NCBI RefSeq assembly: GCF_001650195.1
Contig: NZ_LXYR01000010.1
Location: forward strand, 1 to 64,000
DNA: 64,000 bases
Direction of reading: 5' to 3'
Source of the DNA: Phormidesmis priestleyi BC1401
Lineage (GTDB): Bacteria > Cyanobacteriota > Cyanobacteriia > Leptolyngbyales > Leptolyngbyaceae
A program made the position numbers and the translations under genes. Under the pieces are notes generated by a model. The model had not been told where the DNA came from. It saw nothing but the letters and a program-made list of their open reading frames with translations, and did no database searches. How positions within the stretch are numbered: the stretch's first letter is position 1; each line of letters starts with the position of its first letter. Below are positions 9,208-17,819 of this stretch, in pieces.

Positions 9208-9750
9208 ATGCTGACTTCCACTGATTTTAGCGGCTTACTCAACCAGCGTTTCTTCAATAACTTCTTTCCAGTTCCCGCTACCAATCGTTTAGCGTTGGGT
9301 TCTGTGACCCCTGGGTTTGAATTATTGGATGTGACTCACGATCGCACCGTCAAACTCTCTGATTATCAAAACGATCGCCCAGTGATTCTTGCCTTCACTC
9401 GCATCTTCACTGAAAAGCAATACTGTCCCTTTTGCTTTCCTCACATCAAAGCATTAAACGAACAGTATCAGCAGTTTGTCGATCGCGGTGCAGAAGTGTT
9501 GATGATCACCAGCACTGATGCTCAACAAAGCAAAAAAGTGGTGCAAGATTTAGAGCTAAAAATGCCCTTGTTGAGCGATTCTGGCTGTCAGGTGTTTCGG
9601 GCTTATCAAACGGGTCAAGCATTGGGCGCGCCGTTGCCTGCTCAATTTTTGCTCGATCGTCAGGGTATTCTGCGCTACAAACACTTGTTTTCTTTTCTCA
9701 ATCACAATGCCAGTATGGAGACTTTGCTGTCAGCTTGTGAATTGCTCTAA
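9208..9750 (+). CDS. Peroxiredoxin-like (AhpC/TSA superfamily) protein
   Basis: 180 residues with a thioredoxin fold. SVTPGFELLDV and VKLSDYQNDRPVILAF form the N-terminal part, QYCPFCFPHIKAL gives Cys73 and Cys76 (a CPFC pair), and GAPLPAQFLLDRQGILRY is the C-terminal strand. The CPFC arrangement differs from the PxxxTxxC motif of true peroxiredoxins, so it may be a thiol reductase or atypical peroxidase. The start lies 17 bp after the terminator of the preceding gene. A redox role is likely; the substrate is unknown. Confidence 0.75.
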   Translation: MLTSTDFSGLLNQRFFNNFFPVPATNRLALGSVTPGFELLDVTHDRTVKLSDYQNDRPVILAFTRIFTEKQYCPFCFPHIKALNEQYQQFVDRGAEVLMITSTDAQQSKKVVQDLELKMPLLSDSGCQVFRAYQTGQALGAPLPAQFLLDRQGILRYKHLFSFLNHNASMETLLSACELL

Positions 9751-9989
9751 ACGTCTTTCTAAGCATTTCTATAAGATTGACACATCCGATCGGCAGTTAG
9801 ATACGTATCAAGAGCAGAGATGTTTAAGAGCACAAGATGGGAATTCTAAAAATCCTTTCTCTAAAGAGGAAGATTGATTCACATCACAATAATATCAAAG
9901 TGAGGTTTGAATAATTAGTTAAATTCGCTAGAGTTCACTTTCTCAAGCCCGATCTGCCCCATGTCAGACTATCTGAAATCATCACACTT

Positions 9990-10739
9990 ATGACTTGGGC
10001 GATGTCTTCAGAACACTTACAGCTATTAATTGCGGGATATGTCTTGGGCGACCTTGATGCGGATGAGGCAGCAGAATTTGAGCGGCTTTTGAGTGAGCAC
10101 CCAGCGATCGCAGACGAGGTGACCCAGATGCAAAAAGCGCTAGAACTGTCTTTTGATCTGCCCGACGTAGACCTTCCCGCACATCTCCGTTCAGCCGTTC
10201 TGGGTGCTCAATCAATGCCGATCGTCGCCCTGCCAAGCCCTACCTCTGGCAGAAAGCCGTTTCCCTGGAGCAGAGCGCTCAATGTTGCGGCGGCTGTCTT
10301 CATTGGCGTGTTGGGAGTCAATAATTATCGGCTGCGACAAACGCTGCAAGCGTCACAGACTGAAACTCAGCGATTAGCTGCCCTCACCTTTTCTTTGAAG
10401 GGCACCCAAGCAGCAACTGCGGCTTCTGCAACCGTCGCTGTCAACCCCAACACTTTAGAAGCCGTCTTGACGGTCAAGAACCTGCCGCCACTTCCACCCG
10501 GAAAAGTCTATGTTTTGTGGACGCTGCCAAAGCAGGATGCTCCATTTACGACTGACCTCAAGGGAGCCATCTTGACGGAAGTATTCAACGTCGATGCTCA
10601 AGGAAATGTGGCTCAACCGATCGTCGTGCCTAAAGTGTATCGGTCTGAAGCGTTGGTTTCAAAAGTCGCGGTCACGGTAGAAGATGCGGCATCGCCACAG
10701 AAACACCAGGGAAAACCCGTCAAGATCACGAATTTGTAA
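9990..10739 (+). CDS. Anti-sigma factor-like membrane protein (RskA type), orphan
   Basis: 249 residues. The N-terminal ~75 form an anti-sigma zinc-finger-like helical domain (LLIAGYVLGDLDADEAAEFERLL) without an obvious HxxxCxxC. A membrane helix follows at about 92-106, then a periplasmic RskA-type domain with PPLPPGKVYVLWTLPK. MSSEHLQ four codons in (10002) is an equally plausible start. It has no sigma gene on its own strand. It faces a paralogous anti-sigma gene, with only 4 bp between the stop codons, so it may act on the same ECF factor or on a distant one. Confidence 0.75.
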   Translation: MTWAMSSEHLQLLIAGYVLGDLDADEAAEFERLLSEHPAIADEVTQMQKALELSFDLPDVDLPAHLRSAVLGAQSMPIVALPSPTSGRKPFPWSRALNVAAAVFIGVLGVNNYRLRQTLQASQTETQRLAALTFSLKGTQAATAASATVAVNPNTLEAVLTVKNLPPLPPGKVYVLWTLPKQDAPFTTDLKGAILTEVFNVDAQGNVAQPIVVPKVYRSEALVSKVAVTVEDAASPQKHQGKPVKITNL

Positions 10740-10743
10740 CGAC

Positions 10744-11517
10744 TCACAAGACACTTTTCATCACCAAATCACCTGCCGGAACTAATGGAGCCGTCGCTGA
10801 CTCAGCCGTAATCAGCATTTGAGAAACAGCCCCATTGCACACTGCGTCTGAGTTTGACAACTGACTCGTGGTTCCGTTAGTGCGGCTATTAAACTGCCCA
10901 CAAAAGGATGGCTTTGTGGCACCTTTTGGCATTGCCCAAAGGCGGTAGGTTTGACCTGACGGTAAGTTAGGCAAGTTTTGCGTTAAAACCGTCAGCGTTT
11001 TTTGGGTTGGGTTGATGACTAAACTGCCAGAAGCGTTTGTCGCCTTCTCGGTGCCTCGTAGCGTGTAGAGAATGGTGTCAGGCTGCTGTAAAGCTGCGAT
11101 CACAGATTGAGTCTCTTGAGTGGTTTGACGCAGACGATAGTTGTCAACGAATAGCGCGATCAATGCCAGAGTGGCGATCGCTCCCCCAACCTGAAGCCAT
11201 TTAGGATTGCGGCGGCGTGGGGAAGAGCGATCGAGCCGCTGTGACTCAGCCTGTCTGGGTCGTAAATCTCTAACAAGTTCAGTTGCGACTGGTTGGCTCA
11301 ACCGCTGAAATAAGCGATCTTTGAGATCGGTTGCCATTGGCACAGGTTCGGCGCTGTAAGAAATGGCTCCCACCGTTGCCTGAATGTCTGCTAACTCAGT
11401 CGCTAAATCTGAAGATGCAGCCGCCTGTTGCTCAATCCATGTCTGATCTTGTTCGTCTAAGAGATCAAGAGCATAGAGGGGAGCCAGTTCACAAAAGCAG
11501 CGATCTTCGTTGTTCAT
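10744..11517 (-). CDS. Anti-sigma factor (RskA-type) partner of the ECF sigma gene
   Basis: 257 residues. The cytoplasmic N-terminus contains ELAPLYALDLLDEQDQTWIE, the family's sigma-binding opening. One membrane helix lies near 107-125 (VGGAIATLALIALFVDNY), followed by an RskA-type extracytoplasmic domain with PNLPSGQTYRLWAMPKG. The start lies 27 bp after the stop of the sigma gene on the same strand, a standard sigma/anti-sigma operon. Regulated proteolysis or ligand binding outside the membrane would release the sigma factor. It is a paralogue of the convergent gene at 9990-10739. Confidence 0.85.
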   Translation of the reverse strand: MNNEDRCFCELAPLYALDLLDEQDQTWIEQQAAASSDLATELADIQATVGAISYSAEPVPMATDLKDRLFQRLSQPVATELVRDLRPRQAESQRLDRSSPRRRNPKWLQVGGAIATLALIALFVDNYRLRQTTQETQSVIAALQQPDTILYTLRGTEKATNASGSLVINPTQKTLTVLTQNLPNLPSGQTYRLWAMPKGATKPSFCGQFNSRTNGTTSQLSNSDAVCNGAVSQMLITAESATAPLVPAGDLVMKSVL

Positions 11518-11544
11518 CTCATCTCATGTGTGAATAACTTCATC

Positions 11545-12120
11545 CTAGCTTGGCTCCCAGGTGCCAAGGGCGATTCGCAGCTTACTCAAACCCAGACGGA
11601 TGCGCGTTTTAACGGTGCCTAGCGAGAGTCCGAGTTGAGCCGCAATCTCTAATTGAGTCAGCCCTTTATAGTACGCCAACTCGATCGCCTGACGTTGTTC
11701 TTCGGGCAACTGAGCGATCGCGGTCAAAACGTGAGCGCGGCGTTCTGAGAGCAGCACATCTTCAATGGGATCATCGCTCAGTTGATGGGGTTGACTCTTG
11801 GCAGCATCGGCAGAGGCAAGGGCAATTTTTGTTGCTCGCTGGAGACGACGTAACCGATCTAACGTGCGGCTGCGGACGATCATAAAGAGCCAGGTGTCTA
11901 TCCGGCTTCTGGTGAGGTCATAGTTGGCAGCCGTGCGCCAAACTTGAGAAAACACATCTAATACGACTTCTTCGCTTTCTTGGGCAGAACCAAGACTCTT
12001 GAAAGCAACTGCATACAGAATTCGAGCATAGCGATCGTACAGGGCTGCGAGGGCAGCTTGGTCTTGCTGGGCAATTCGCTTCAGTAGGGAGGCTTCATTA
12101 AAAGCTGACTCGATCTTCAT
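11545..12120 (-). CDS. ECF RNA polymerase sigma factor (SigK/RpoE-like)
   Basis: 191 residues, the usual ECF length. Region 2 is RYARILYAVAFKSLGSAQES through FSQVWRTAANYDLTRSR and WLFMIVRSRTLDRLRRL. Region 4 is LPEEQRQAIELAYYKGLTQ followed by the helix-turn-helix LEIAAQLGLSLGTVKTRIR. It directs RNA polymerase to a stress regulon and is held by the anti-sigma factor encoded 27 bp downstream. The nearby PEP-CTERM and DUF4331/transport clusters on the same strand could belong to its regulon, which is inference. Confidence 0.92.
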   Translation of the reverse strand: MKIESAFNEASLLKRIAQQDQAALAALYDRYARILYAVAFKSLGSAQESEEVVLDVFSQVWRTAANYDLTRSRIDTWLFMIVRSRTLDRLRRLQRATKIALASADAAKSQPHQLSDDPIEDVLLSERRAHVLTAIAQLPEEQRQAIELAYYKGLTQLEIAAQLGLSLGTVKTRIRLGLSKLRIALGTWEPS

Positions 12121-12268
12121 TCAGCAGAGGTTACATCGTGACCCACAACCTACTCTGAATAAGAGATTGCAGGATGAACTTCCAACAGCCCGATCAAGGA
12201 TATGAAGGATTATCCAGGATGGTACTCTGACCTGTCAGCTTCTAGCATCTAGCGTAAGAGCGAGTGCA

Positions 12269-12871
12269 TCACCAAATCTTTGCCATTTGCAGTACAAATC
12301 TCGGCAGTTCTGGATCACCACTCACTGTTTCAGGCTGCTCTAAAATTTCGGGTGTGCGATCGCGGCGATAACTGTGAACCGTGCGATTTTTGCGGTCAAT
12401 CAGAAACCCTAAGACAGCGCCATTCTCGATATATTCCTGCATCTTGGCTTGCAAACCGATTAACGTATCGCTGGAAGACCGCAACTCAACCACAAAATCA
12501 GGACAAATCGGCGCAAATGAAGCTTTTTGTTGATCGGTTAAACGATTCCATCGCTCTAGCTTGATCCAGCAGGCATCGGGCGATCGCGTTGCCCCGTTCG
12601 GCAGCGTAAACCCTGCACTAGAGTCAAACACTTCGCCAGTCCCATCTTGTTCAGCCCAATTAGCAACCTGTTGACTAATTTTCATGTTGCGATTGCCCGT
12701 ATCTGAGAACGCAGGCGGCATAATGATTACTTCTCCAATTGCAGTCCGTTCAATTCGCAAGTCTCGATTGGCTTGGCAAAATTCATAAAACTGCTCATCG
12801 GTCATCTGCACCAGTGCCGGAAAGCTAACGGTTAGGGGAATCTGATCTGACTGAATCAGCAACGTCGTCAT
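12269..12871 (-). CDS. Uma2 family (DUF820) PD-(D/E)XK nuclease-like protein
   Basis: 200 residues, the standard length for this family, which is greatly expanded in cyanobacteria. Diagnostic segments are MTDEQFYEFCQANRDLRIER, GEVIIMPP, SPDACWIKLERW, CPDFVVELRSSSDTL (the D and E of the nuclease core) and YIENGAVLGFLIDRKNRTV. The biological role is unknown, and links to mobile elements have been suggested. It is monocistronic. Confidence 0.9.
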   Translation of the reverse strand: MTTLLIQSDQIPLTVSFPALVQMTDEQFYEFCQANRDLRIERTAIGEVIIMPPAFSDTGNRNMKISQQVANWAEQDGTGEVFDSSAGFTLPNGATRSPDACWIKLERWNRLTDQQKASFAPICPDFVVELRSSSDTLIGLQAKMQEYIENGAVLGFLIDRKNRTVHSYRRDRTPEILEQPETVSGDPELPRFVLQMAKIW

Positions 12872-12949
12872 CGGTTCCTGCTCCTGGCTAAATCAAGTGC
12901 TTTTACAGTTTAGTAGGCGATGTGCAACTTCTCTCAAATGCTTGAGAAT

Positions 12950-13045
12950 ACAGCCCTCACCCTAGCCCTCTCCCCAAGGAGAGGGAACTAGAAAGAATCT
13001 GAAAGCCCTTCTCCCTAGGGAGAAGTGTTGGGATGAGGGTAAATT
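12950..13045. repeat. Dispersed REP-like repeat
   Basis: The segment reads CCCTCACCCTAGCCCTCTCC, a short gap, GGAGAGGGAAC, then CCCTTCTCCC, TAGGGAGAAG and GATGAGGGTAAA. It is a palindromic unit of the same family as the other intergenic copies. It sits upstream of the Uma2 gene and is flanked by a short inverted repeat (GATGTGCAACTT and its complement TTGCACATC). Confidence 0.8.
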
Positions 13046-13113
13046 AGTTGCACATCACCTTTTAGTCGTAATGCCTACAATTAGGTTACGACTAAACTAT
13101 TAATCAGACTGAC

Positions 13114-13248
13114 CTAACCGATGTATATAGTTTCGGCAGTTGCGTTAAGGTTGAGCCAGAACAATGTTTCAGCGTGTGACAGGCTGATTTCAAAGTAGCC
13201 CACAATGCAGAGAACGGTAATTAAGAAAATGATGCTAAATCGCTTCAT
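13114..13248 (-). CDS. 44-residue secreted or membrane peptide
   Basis: An ATG at 13248 opens MKRFSIIFLITVLCIVGYFE and the frame ends in TAETIYIG before a TAG. The first 20 residues form a basic start plus a hydrophobic stretch, like a signal peptide or single membrane helix. A GAGGAAACC ribosome-binding site precedes the start. It lies 26 bp after the preceding leftward gene, so it may be the third gene of the PEP-CTERM operon. Coding status is supported only by the start context and hydropathy. Confidence 0.45.
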   Translation of the reverse strand: MKRFSIIFLITVLCIVGYFEISLSHAETLFWLNLNATAETIYIG

Positions 13249-13274
13249 GGTTTCCTCAAAAATAGCTTTTGTTT

Positions 13275-13727
13275 TCATTGCCAATTCTGAAAACGAACAC
13301 TGAGTCCGCCAGGTTCTTGATCTCGCAGTTCAGCTTTGTCAAACAGTCCGCTTGCGAGAACTGACTGCCCCGGCTTTAGAGTTTCGTTCATGAAAATAGG
13401 GACGATCGCGATCGGAACGTCAGCGCGATTAATTTGCAACTGAATCATTTCTATCTGAATGGGGCGACTGCTGCGATTGGTAATCGTGGCTTTAACCTTA
13501 GACGATAGAAATTCTTGATCGGGAACGTCTAGGCTGAGGTTAGTGACCACGATCGGAGACAGTTCAGCCATGTTTTCAAGGTTGCATAAGGCGGTTAGAT
13601 CGACCGTCTCGTGGGTCGTAACCATGTAGCAAAGTGCGTCTTGGGCAGACGTAGAGCGCGGCGAGGAAACTGCGTTAGGGGCGACCAGCAGCACGATCGC
13701 GGTAGATGCAAGGATTTTTTTAAACAT
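13275..13727 (-). CDS. Secreted hypothetical protein
   Basis: 150 residues with a clear signal peptide (MFKKILASTAIVLLVAPNAV) and likely cleavage before SSPRSTSAQ. The mature part has two cysteines (ALCYMV and TALCNLEN) that could form a disulfide, and a beta-rich middle (SPIVVTNLSLDV, KVKATITNRSSRPIQI) resembling a small immunoglobulin-like or FxLYD-like fold. It begins 8 bp after the PEP-CTERM gene and is very likely co-transcribed with it. The function is unknown. Confidence 0.7.
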   Translation of the reverse strand: MFKKILASTAIVLLVAPNAVSSPRSTSAQDALCYMVTTHETVDLTALCNLENMAELSPIVVTNLSLDVPDQEFLSSKVKATITNRSSRPIQIEMIQLQINRADVPIAIVPIFMNETLKPGQSVLASGLFDKAELRDQEPGGLSVRFQNWQ

Positions 13728-13735
13728 GACTGACT

Positions 13736-14377
13736 CTATTTGGATTCTGAAACGGCTACTGGCAGCAGTCTTAGTTTACGTTTGCGAATTTGACCTCCAG
13801 CAACCATCAACCCAAAGACGATCATGCCTGCGGCGGTTGACGGTTCGGGTATCGGGGTTGCAGTTTTGAGGGTGATGTTGCCAGCACCCGCGATCGTGTT
13901 GGTAAATTTTCCGTAGCTGATGTTGATGGGGTTATCCGCATTGTCATAGCCAGCCGTCACTAGAAAATAGGGTGTGTTGTTCATCAGAGACAACCCGCTA
14001 AACCCAGAATTTCCTACGTCTGGAAAGGAGTCTTTGCCAGAGATTAAATTTGTGATGGGAGACAGAGGATCGAAGAAGTTTCGATACAAAAACTGGACTC
14101 CATCAAACGCTTGAGTGCCCGTAACATCATACGATCCAGCGGTGTCTACTGAGAAAGCCTGACTGAAATAAGAGACCGCCGTGCCCACATCAGATAGCGA
14201 GTTGGATGGGTCTTCAATTCCTTCAAACCCTTGCGCTTTGGGTCTGTGAAACGTCGGAGCATTCGTCGTGTCTCCTGAGTAGGACAGAGTGCCTGCTGTG
14301 GCAGGTAGAGCGACTGAGAACGAGAGCGCAAATCCGGTGGCGGCAAGGCAGAGTGATGTTTGAGTGAACTGAGGCAT
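13736..14377 (-). CDS. PEP-CTERM sorting-signal protein
   Basis: 213 residues with an N-terminal signal peptide (LCLAATGFALSFSVALPATA, then G). The C-terminal tripartite PEP-CTERM signal is IPEPSTAAGMIVFGLMVAG followed by the basic cluster RKRKLR. Such proteins are processed by exosortase and exported to the envelope or extracellular matrix. The central domain is low in charge and not assigned. The gene leads an apparent operon with the secreted 150-residue protein and the 44-residue peptide. Confidence 0.88.
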   Translation of the reverse strand: MPQFTQTSLCLAATGFALSFSVALPATAGTLSYSGDTTNAPTFHRPKAQGFEGIEDPSNSLSDVGTAVSYFSQAFSVDTAGSYDVTGTQAFDGVQFLYRNFFDPLSPITNLISGKDSFPDVGNSGFSGLSLMNNTPYFLVTAGYDNADNPINISYGKFTNTIAGAGNITLKTATPIPEPSTAAGMIVFGLMVAGGQIRKRKLRLLPVAVSESK

Positions 14378-14460
14378 GGTGATTTTTAAGGTAAGGTTTG
14401 CTGGAAAAACAAATCAGACTTCCGAGGTGAATGAACGCTTTATTGAGATGTGAGGCAGGT

Positions 14461-15960
14461 TTATAACGCGCGATCGAGGAGTGCTTTTGTCGTGATGCCT
14501 AAGCCAATCAGCGTCACAAATAAGGCACTCATTGCTGGAAACAATCTGCTTCTAGAGGCTTGAATCGGCAACCGCTCAAACCAATCTTTGGCATAGACCA
14601 GCGTTAACCCAATTGCGGTGAGCACCCCTGCTAACCCCAAGCTAAACGCAGACACTAACGCGAGTCCGAACCCGATTCGACCCAGCGCGATCGCACTCAG
14701 CAACACCACCAATGCTGAAGGGCAGGGCAACAATCCGCCTGAGATTCCCAACGCTAAGATGCTCGACCAGGTAATGGAACCATCAGCACCGGGCGGCAAG
14801 TGAGAATGCCCGTGATCGTGATTGCGATCGTGATTGCGATCGTGATTGCGATCGTGATCGTGATCGTGATGATGATGTCCTTGTCCCGATATCGATGTTT
14901 GGAAGATTTGAGAACTGCGCGAGCGCTGAATCAATAAGTTCAATCCGATGCCCGTCACTAACACGCCAGACATCACGTTTAGCCAGGGAAACACCGCTTC
15001 GGTCAACACAAACTGAGACGTGCCGAGCATCAGCAGACCCAGCGCAAAAATGCCGATCGTGTGAGTCAGCGTTACGGTCAGCCCCAGAACAAGCGCATGA
15101 TGAACTTTGCTACGAGAACCGACTAAATAAGCACCGACGATCGCTTTGCCATGACCGGGAGACAGCGCGTGAAATCCGCCCCAAACAAATGCGATCGCCA
15201 ACGCAACCAGAGTCGCAGACAGGCTATGGTCTTCTAGTGTGATCAATCGGGTGAAAGCATCATTGGTTCTGCCGATTAGTGCCTGACTCGGTTGATTAGC
15301 AGATTTAGACAATGGCGCAACGGATGGATCAGACAACAGAGACGGATTGAGCGTAAAGGAAACTTGACGCTGATTGAGAGGGCTACTCAGCAAATCGGTA
15401 GGGTAGTCTGTCAAGCGTTTTGTAATGCTAGTAGACGTGGAAGTATTACCCTGAATAGGAACGCCAGCAGACACCGTAATCTCACGCCATCCCAAACGCT
15501 GGGGATAATAGGTGTCTTCAAATTCAACCAACTGATTTGTGATGGGTGACGCGATCGCTCCCTCAAGTCTACAAGTCAGCCGCAGCGTGTCTAACCCGCC
15601 GACTCCGGGCGGAAATTCAACACTTGAGCGAGTCAGGGAGAGTGCTAGAGGCGTTTGGTTGAGCCGCAGATTTAAGTGAGACTTGACCTCGCGGCACTTA
15701 TCAGCAGGATAATTCTTCGTCTCGATCGCGTCGGCTTTGTGATTGCGATCGAGATCAAGCTGTCGAATCTCCTGAAACGCCGGAATCTCCGCCATATCTA
15801 AAACATAGTCAATTCCAACGTGGTCACGCTCTATATGCAGCCCTGTATAGTGATTGATGGTGAAGTTACCAAGCGGATGAGCATCAGCAAGTGGCACCCA
15901 AGATAGAAAAACTAACGCGATCGCAGCGATCGAAGTCAAGCAATTTAGCAAAGTTCTCAT
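14461..15960 (-). CDS. Nickel/cobalt transporter-like protein with His-rich loop (RcnA/HoxN superfamily)
   Basis: About 499 residues from the start chosen at 15960 (MRTLLNCLTSIAAIALVFLS, a signal peptide). The frame extends to 16026, but that would overlap the upstream gene by 53 bp. An N-terminal extracytoplasmic region starts HPLGNFTINHYTGL. The membrane part follows, with ALAIAFVWGGFHALSPGHGK, the HxxxPGHGK motif of this superfamily, and later GISGGLLPCPSALVVLLSAI. A cytoplasmic loop is rich in His/Asp (HHHHDHDHD, HDHGHSH) and should bind metal. It likely exports or imports Ni or Co. It is grouped with TPR and DUF4331 genes on the same strand. Confidence 0.85.
   Translation of the reverse strand: MRTLLNCLTSIAAIALVFLSWVPLADAHPLGNFTINHYTGLHIERDHVGIDYVLDMAEIPAFQEIRQLDLDRNHKADAIETKNYPADKCREVKSHLNLRLNQTPLALSLTRSSVEFPPGVGGLDTLRLTCRLEGAIASPITNQLVEFEDTYYPQRLGWREITVSAGVPIQGNTSTSTSITKRLTDYPTDLLSSPLNQRQVSFTLNPSLLSDPSVAPLSKSANQPSQALIGRTNDAFTRLITLEDHSLSATLVALAIAFVWGGFHALSPGHGKAIVGAYLVGSRSKVHHALVLGLTVTLTHTIGIFALGLLMLGTSQFVLTEAVFPWLNVMSGVLVTGIGLNLLIQRSRSSQIFQTSISGQGHHHHDHDHDRNHDRNHDRNHDHGHSHLPPGADGSITWSSILALGISGGLLPCPSALVVLLSAIALGRIGFGLALVSAFSLGLAGVLTAIGLTLVYAKDWFERLPIQASRSRLFPAMSALFVTLIGLGITTKALLDRAL
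14813..14874. repeat. 12-bp tandem repeat encoding the His/Asp/Arg/Asn loop
   Basis: The unit CGATCGTGATTG is repeated about three times and then shortens to GATCGT hexamers. Read on the minus strand it encodes HDRN repeats and HD repeats. The core CGATCG is the centre of the HIP1 octamer, so the metal-binding loop has grown by slippage of a HIP1-like word. Confidence 0.85.
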
Positions 15961-15973
15961 AACAGGTTGCAGA

Positions 15974-16318
15974 TTAGTTGAGAAGACTGGAGTGAACGCA
16001 CTTTGTGTTGTTGAGCAATGATTCAAACGTTGGTGACAACATTTTGAAGCCTTTGACCTTGCTCAGTTCTGCCTCGATTAAGCCTCCATGTCGTTCGTTT
16101 GCCTCTAACGTCATAAAGACATATCGCTCGATCTGATTTTCGGCAACGCAATCCACCACAGTCACACCCGGAGCACTGTGAATGAGGTAGGTGAGATTTG
16201 TGCCCGATACGGCGAGGTCAAACTCTAACTGCCACAGATCTTCGATCGTCTGAATTTCTGCCACGATCGTCGCCACGTCAGCAGGGCGATTAAATCCATA
16301 AAAACGTCGTTGCATCAT
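15974..16318 (-). CDS. Hypothetical protein in the Ni/Co transporter cluster
   Basis: 114 residues with no signal peptide and no membrane segment. It opens MMQRRFYGFNRPADVATIV and is a mixed alpha/beta sequence that matches no family I can name. Its start overlaps the stop of the TPR gene by 4 bp (ATGA), a sign of translational coupling. The transporter start lies 13 bp downstream. It is thus a tightly embedded member of the operon, perhaps an accessory or regulatory subunit. Confidence 0.65.
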   Translation of the reverse strand: MMQRRFYGFNRPADVATIVAEIQTIEDLWQLEFDLAVSGTNLTYLIHSAPGVTVVDCVAENQIERYVFMTLEANERHGGLIEAELSKVKGFKMLSPTFESLLNNTKCVHSSLLN

Positions 16319-17682
16319 GACTCCACTTTGGTAGGGGACAGGTCGGCTAAAACTTGACGCGCTTCAGCCGCATATTTGTGATGAAACTGAGGATTGAGAC
16401 GCAGCGCCTCACTGAGTTGCTGAATCGCAGTCTCGCGATCGCCGCTGTGCAGCGCAATCATGCCGCGATGAAATCGCAAGAGCGGATCTTCGGTGCCATA
16501 GCGAGTCGCTTGCCGAGTGGCTCGTTGGGCGGTCTGCCATTGCCCATTGGCGGCAGCTGCCCACGCTAAAGTGTCTTCGGCATAAATATCGTCGCGAATG
16601 GCAACTTCTCGTTGAGCGATCTCCAGCGCTTCGGGTAAATGAACCCCGTGCTCACTGTAGTAAACAGCCAGGGCACGATCGTAGATACCTTTAACCTGAC
16701 TCAGACGCGCCACCACTTCGATCAGATCTTGGGTTGCAGCGGCTCCCGATGAGTCTCCGAGAGCCTGTTGTGCGTCTGCTTTATATGCCAGCGTTTCGAC
16801 GAGTGGCACCCACTCAATGCCCTGATTAGCGGCTTCTAGAGAAGCTTGCCAGCGATGTTGAGCGGCATAGAGTCGAGCCAGACCCGTAAACGCCGCAACA
16901 TCGTGAGGAAAGAGCGTGATCGCTTCTCGATATCGCTGCTCCGATCGAGCCAAATCGCCTGCTAAAAATGACAGATCACCCGCTCTCACATGAAACCAAG
17001 CACGAGTCTCAGCGGGGTTAGTGTAGAACTCATCCATTTGCTGCATGGCTGAGTCCATCTGTTGCCGCGCTACTGATAAGTGGCTGGTTAATTCTAGATA
17101 TCGAGCCAGCACTGCATTATGCCCTGAGTTATCCTCTGATTCGCTCGTCAGCGTTTGCAAGAATTGATGAGCCGATTCATAATCTCCCAACTCCATCTGA
17201 ATCGAGGCTTTGAGAGATGCAAGCTGATCAGTCGCAGTCAACTTTTCAGCGTCTGTCACAACCTGCAACGCCTCCTGAAATCGATGCTGTGAAAGCAACG
17301 TTGAGGCTAACAGCATCGAAGCCCCCTCGTTATGACGCGGTTGCAGCGCTAGCGATCGTCGGGCTGCTTGTTCGGCACGAAGCAAATCTTCAACATCTGC
17401 CCGTTCTCGAAAGCGTTTGAGATAGTGATCAGCCAGCAATCGCAACAGCAGAAATGAATCAGGAGACTGACGCACCTGCTGCTCATAGTTGTGGATAATT
17501 CCATCGCGCTCTAGATAATCGGGAAACACCAAATCTGCTGAGATCTGAGTGTCCGCGATCGACTCTTTGCCAAAGCCCAATGCGAGTGTAGACGGGTGCC
17601 CTAACAGAAACACTAGGAGGCTGACTAGCACCCAAAACAGCCCCAACGATCGTCTAGTCATAAGTAGATGGACTTTAATCAA
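16315..17682 (-). CDS. Secreted TPR protein
   Basis: 455 residues. A signal peptide or anchor (RSLGLFWVLVSLLVFLLG) follows two alternative starts, Met1 and MTRRSLG (Met8). The remainder is a run of tetratricopeptide repeats, for example EQAARRSLALQPRHNEGASM, YREAITLFPHDVAAFTGLAR and AIQQLSEALRLNPQFHHKYA. It likely scaffolds partners at the envelope. It is coupled by a 4-bp overlap to the 114-residue gene and lies downstream of the DUF4331 gene across a 137-bp gap holding a repeat. Confidence 0.85.
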   Translation of the reverse strand: MIKVHLLMTRRSLGLFWVLVSLLVFLLGHPSTLALGFGKESIADTQISADLVFPDYLERDGIIHNYEQQVRQSPDSFLLLRLLADHYLKRFRERADVEDLLRAEQAARRSLALQPRHNEGASMLLASTLLSQHRFQEALQVVTDAEKLTATDQLASLKASIQMELGDYESAHQFLQTLTSESEDNSGHNAVLARYLELTSHLSVARQQMDSAMQQMDEFYTNPAETRAWFHVRAGDLSFLAGDLARSEQRYREAITLFPHDVAAFTGLARLYAAQHRWQASLEAANQGIEWVPLVETLAYKADAQQALGDSSGAAATQDLIEVVARLSQVKGIYDRALAVYYSEHGVHLPEALEIAQREVAIRDDIYAEDTLAWAAAANGQWQTAQRATRQATRYGTEDPLLRFHRGMIALHSGDRETAIQQLSEALRLNPQFHHKYAAEARQVLADLSPTKVES

Positions 17683-17699
17683 ACATAAAATGCCGGGGA

Positions 17700-17785
17700 T
17701 GCCCTCACCCCAACCCTCTCCTGCGGGAGAGGGAGCCGGAATCCGGTTCTCCTTTTCCTGCGGGAGAAGGGGTTAGGGGATGAGA
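17700..17785. repeat. Dispersed REP-like repeat
   Basis: GCCCTCACCCCAACCCTCTC is followed by a TGCGGGAGAGGG stem, a spacer, and CTTTTCCTGCGGGAGAAGG with GGATGAG. It sits between the TPR gene and the DUF4331 gene and could form a large hairpin in a shared transcript. Confidence 0.8.
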
Positions 17786-17819
17786 GTCTTCAGTTTCATC
17801 GCGCCTACCTGCTTCGCCC

